In this document: positions 61,751 through 64,000 of the stretch, in pieces
Numbering within the stretch: the first letter of the stretch is position 1
Layout of the letters: each line of letters begins with the position of its first letter
NCBI RefSeq assembly: GCF_017912555.1
Contig: NZ_JAERSD010000012.1
Location: forward strand, 62,001-126,000
From: Bacillus sp. REN3
GTDB taxonomy: Bacteria; Bacillota; Bacilli; Bacillales; Cytobacillaceae
DNA: 64,000 nt
Direction: 5' to 3'
The notes under the pieces: model-generated
Databases searched by the model: none
What the model was told of the DNA's origin: nothing
What the model saw: the letters and a program-made list of their open reading frames with translations, nothing else
Program-made: the position numbers and the translations under genes

Positions 61751-63256
61751 TTACTTGCCTCCTGTTGAATAGAATAGTAGTTCTTCTTCATTCGTTGACG
61801 CCGTTTCAAGCTCTTTGGCTATCTTCCCGTCATAGACGACATAGACACGGTCAGTGATGCCGATGATTTCAGACAGCTCACAAGAGGCGTATATGACCGC
61901 CTTCCCGCGCTGGGCAAGACCCGAAATCAGCTCGAAGATATCTTTTTTCGCCCCGACATCCACACCCTTTGTCGGCTCATCGAAAATATACACTTCCGCA
62001 TCCGTCAGCAGCCATTTGCCTATCGCAACTTTCTGCTGGTTTCCGCCAGATAGGTTCTGGACTTTCGTGCTCTCCGACGGAGTCTTGATTCCCAGGCTCC
62101 CGATCATTTCCTTCGCCTTGTCCTTCTCTGCTTTGAAATCAAGGAAGCTTAGGATTTTAGCGAATCTTTGAAGATTGGCTGAACTAAGATTGCTGGATAC
62201 CGATTCAGAGACAAGGATCCCTTCTTTCCTGCGTTCTTCCGGAACAAGGGCGATTCCTTGCCTTACCGCTTGATGGGGATTTTTAATCCGAAGCGGCTTT
62301 CCTTTAAGGATGATTTCACCGGCTGTTTTCTTCGTGGCGCCAAACAGCGTCTTGCAAAGCTCTGTTTTTCCAGCGCCTACAAGCCCGGCGACGCCTATGA
62401 CCTCACCCGCCTTGACTTGCATGGAAATATCCTTGATGACTCCTTCATCATGCAAGCCTTTGACTTCAAGAAGCGTGTCTCCGATCATTACCTTGTTTTT
62501 AGGGAACTGGTCTTCGAGTTTCTGCCCCAGCATATGCTCGATGACCCTATTAGTCGTTGTTTCAGCGATTTTTTCCTTAGTGACGAATTTCCCGTTCCGC
62601 ATCACGGTGATGTCATCGCAGATTTCGAACAGCTCCGGCAAGCGGTGGGAGATGAAGATGATGCCGACATTCCGCTCTTTAAGGTTGCGTACGATCCGGA
62701 ATAATTCATTCGTTTCGGAATGGCTTAACGGCGCTGTCGGCTCATCGAGTATCAGGAACTTACAGTCTTTCAAGATTGACCTTCCGATCAGCACCATCTG
62801 TTTTTCAGCGAGCGTCAATTCGCTGACAAGCTTCCTTGTGGACACTTTTACATTCATGCTTTCAAGGATTTCTGCCGCTTTTTCGTGAATTTCTTTCCAG
62901 CTGACAATCTGCCTGGCCCCCATATCATTCACCATTTCATTCAGCATGATATTTTCACCGACAGTCAAATACGGGATCAGCGCCGTATCCACTTCCTGAT
63001 ATACGATCTGGATCCCATGCTGCTGCGCATCCTTAGGAGACCGGATGGTTATTTTCTCGCCATCAAGGTAGATCTCTCCCGTGTAGTGGCCGTAGGCTCC
63101 CGAGAGGACTTTCATCAATGTGGATTTCCCGGCCCCATTCGCCCCGATCAGGGCATGCGTGGTTCCGGTTTCCGTTGAGAAGCTTACATCATCCAGGGCC
63201 TTGACTCCGGGAAATTCAATGGTGATATCCTTCATTTCCAGCAACGTTCTTGTCAC
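61751..63256 (-). CDS. Ribose-type ABC transporter ATP-binding protein (RbsA/MglA family)
   Basis: This protein of about 500 residues has two ATPase halves. The first has GANGAGKST and LTLAEKQMVLIGRSI; the second has GLVGAGKTE and NLSGGNQQKVAIGKWL. This double form is typical of CUT2 sugar importers. The GTG at 63256 follows a G-rich Shine-Dalgarno sequence (AGGGGGAAGG); an upstream start would need an unrelated leader. Its stop codon lies 2 bp before the permease start. Confidence 0.92.
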   Translation of the reverse strand: MTRTLLEMKDITIEFPGVKALDDVSFSTETGTTHALIGANGAGKSTLMKVLSGAYGHYTGEIYLDGEKITIRSPKDAQQHGIQIVYQEVDTALIPYLTVGENIMLNEMVNDMGARQIVSWKEIHEKAAEILESMNVKVSTRKLVSELTLAEKQMVLIGRSILKDCKFLILDEPTAPLSHSETNELFRIVRNLKERNVGIIFISHRLPELFEICDDITVMRNGKFVTKEKIAETTTNRVIEHMLGQKLEDQFPKNKVMIGDTLLEVKGLHDEGVIKDISMQVKAGEVIGVAGLVGAGKTELCKTLFGATKKTAGEIILKGKPLRIKNPHQAVRQGIALVPEERRKEGILVSESVSSNLSSANLQRFAKILSFLDFKAEKDKAKEMIGSLGIKTPSESTKVQNLSGGNQQKVAIGKWLLTDAEVYIFDEPTKGVDVGAKKDIFELISGLAQRGKAVIYASCELSEIIGITDRVYVVYDGKIAKELETASTNEEELLFYSTGGK

Positions 63257-63300
63257 AGTCCTTCCCCCTTTCTGAAATGGAAATGAATCCAGTAAAGCAA

Positions 63301-63334
63301 ACACTCTCTTACAGAGATGACCATAAGAGAGTGT
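63301..63334 (-). terminator. Intercistronic hairpin between binding-protein and ATPase genes
   Basis: ACACTCTCTTA and TAAGAGAGTGT form a perfect 11-bp stem between two genes of one operon. Such hairpins usually protect the binding-protein transcript and lower expression of the genes after it. Confidence 0.7.
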
Positions 63335-63354
63335 GCTGCCCCTGTATCTTCAAA

Positions 63355-64000
63355 TTATTTTTTATAGTGGTCTTTGAGTGTTTTCATCCAATCCTCAAGG
63401 AACGCATCAGAATTGCCCCAGCCATCGATGATGTTTGCCAGGCTTTGCATGTTGACAGGCTCTTTTGATGATTGGAGTGTTTTCTGGTCAATCATCGAAG
63501 GCTCCAGGTCATAGGTTTGAGGAGTTTCTTCGCCGGCTAGCTTCTTAGCCAGGATCCTCATGTTGATTTCACCGATCAGCTTAGGATCGACAGCGGCTGT
63601 ATACTTCCATGGGCTACCTTTTTCCTGCATCAGCTGAAGGTCAGCATTTGATACGTCGATGCCATAAATCTTGATTTCATCCCTGCCAGCTTCTTTGATG
63701 GCACGGGCTGCACCAATCGCGAAAGCATCCCAAGTAGCGAAGATGGCATCGATCTCTCCTTTTTTATGCTTGTTCAGCATGGCGGAAACCGCGTTCTGTG
63801 TCTGGACAGAAGTGTCTGAAGCAGCGACACCGAATCGTTCAACTTCTTTTAAGCCAGGGTTCTTTTCAAGTACTTCCTTATATATGTTGTTGCGTCGGAC
63901 CATCGGCGGGAATCCGTCGACCCACAGGTACACAATGTTGCCCTCGCCTTTCGTCTCCTTCACCAATTGGTCCAAAGCCAATTTTGCAAGGGCTTCGTCA
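63355..64000 (-). CDS. Ribose-type sugar-binding protein, C-terminal part (start outside window)
   Basis: The reading frame is open to the right window edge. The visible 215 residues are the C-terminal two-thirds of a RbsB-like periplasmic binding protein (KGEIDAIFATWDAFAIGAARAIKEAGRDEIKIYGIDVSNADLQLM, then AAVDPKLIGEINMRILAKKLAGE). The signal peptide and ligand residues of the first lobe are not visible. It is the first gene seen of the import operon and would select the sugar. Genes further upstream may lie outside the window. Confidence 0.9.
   Translation of the reverse strand, partial: DEALAKLALDQLVKETKGEGNIVYLWVDGFPPMVRRNNIYKEVLEKNPGLKEVERFGVAASDTSVQTQNAVSAMLNKHKKGEIDAIFATWDAFAIGAARAIKEAGRDEIKIYGIDVSNADLQLMQEKGSPWKYTAAVDPKLIGEINMRILAKKLAGEETPQTYDLEPSMIDQKTLQSSKEPVNMQSLANIIDGWGNSDAFLEDWMKTLKDHYKK

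Overview
The window is chromosomal DNA from a Bacillaceae species (mesophilic Bacillus, Mesobacillus or Cytobacillus type). The evidence is comK with a YhzC-like IDEAL neighbour, the arcA-arcB-arcD-arcC operon with ArcR and ArgR/AhrC, a Tat-exported PhoD, YmaF and YvrJ proteins, Bacillus-type ribosome binding sites, and short dispersed repeats typical of Bacillus. The species cannot be fixed by eye. No rRNA, tRNA, CRISPR array or prophage was seen.

Layout. (1) 1-7.3 kb: sugar catabolism, with the end of a GH3 beta-glucosidase, a GH94 phosphorylase of the 1,2-beta-oligoglucan type, a GH13 alpha-glucosidase and a LacI regulator. (2) 7.4-16.9 kb: a ROK-regulated divergent unit. A minus-strand operon (ROK repressor, binding lipoprotein, ATPase, fused permease, argininosuccinate-lyase-family enzyme) faces a secreted PIG-L deacetylase gene. 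Matching palindromic operators and a CcpA (cre) site lie between them. (3) 17-19 kb: comK, a small sigma-70 factor with ComK-box-like motifs upstream, and an IDEAL-domain protein. (4) 19-27 kb: a decayed alpha-amylase gene, a chemotaxis receptor, an orphan pair of Opp-type permeases, a SurA-like lipoprotein, an amidase lipoprotein, and a DUF1659/DUF2922/YvrJ trio. (5) 27.4-33.9 kb: arginine deiminase pathway genes and their two regulators. (6) 34-47.7 kb: phoD, ymaF, a DUF2935 protein, three orphan pseudopilins, DNA-binding proteins, cheW, an RRNPP-like regulator, a broken IS1182-type transposase, a second SurA-like lipoprotein and an M14 carboxypeptidase.

(7) 48-64 kb is the most unusual part: a bacterial microcompartment locus. 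It encodes five BMC-domain shell proteins, one EutN/CcmL pentamer protein, PduL phosphotransacylase, a CoA-acylating aldehyde dehydrogenase and a class II aldolase. Also present are a CoA-transferase pair, a CoA-disulfide-reductase-like flavoprotein, and a solute-binding-family protein with no signal peptide. Across a divergent DeoR regulator lie an MtnA-like isomerase, an MtnK-like kinase and a ribose-type ABC importer.

The coherent reading is import and phosphorylation of a 5-modified pentose (5-deoxyribose or 5-methylthioribose) and isomerisation to the ribulose-1-phosphate. The aldolase then cleaves this to dihydroxyacetone phosphate plus a short aldehyde, and the aldehyde is oxidised inside the shell to acyl-CoA and acyl-phosphate. 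Each step matches a known family, but the encapsulated pathway is inference. No alcohol dehydrogenase or BMC-T trimer gene is visible in the window.
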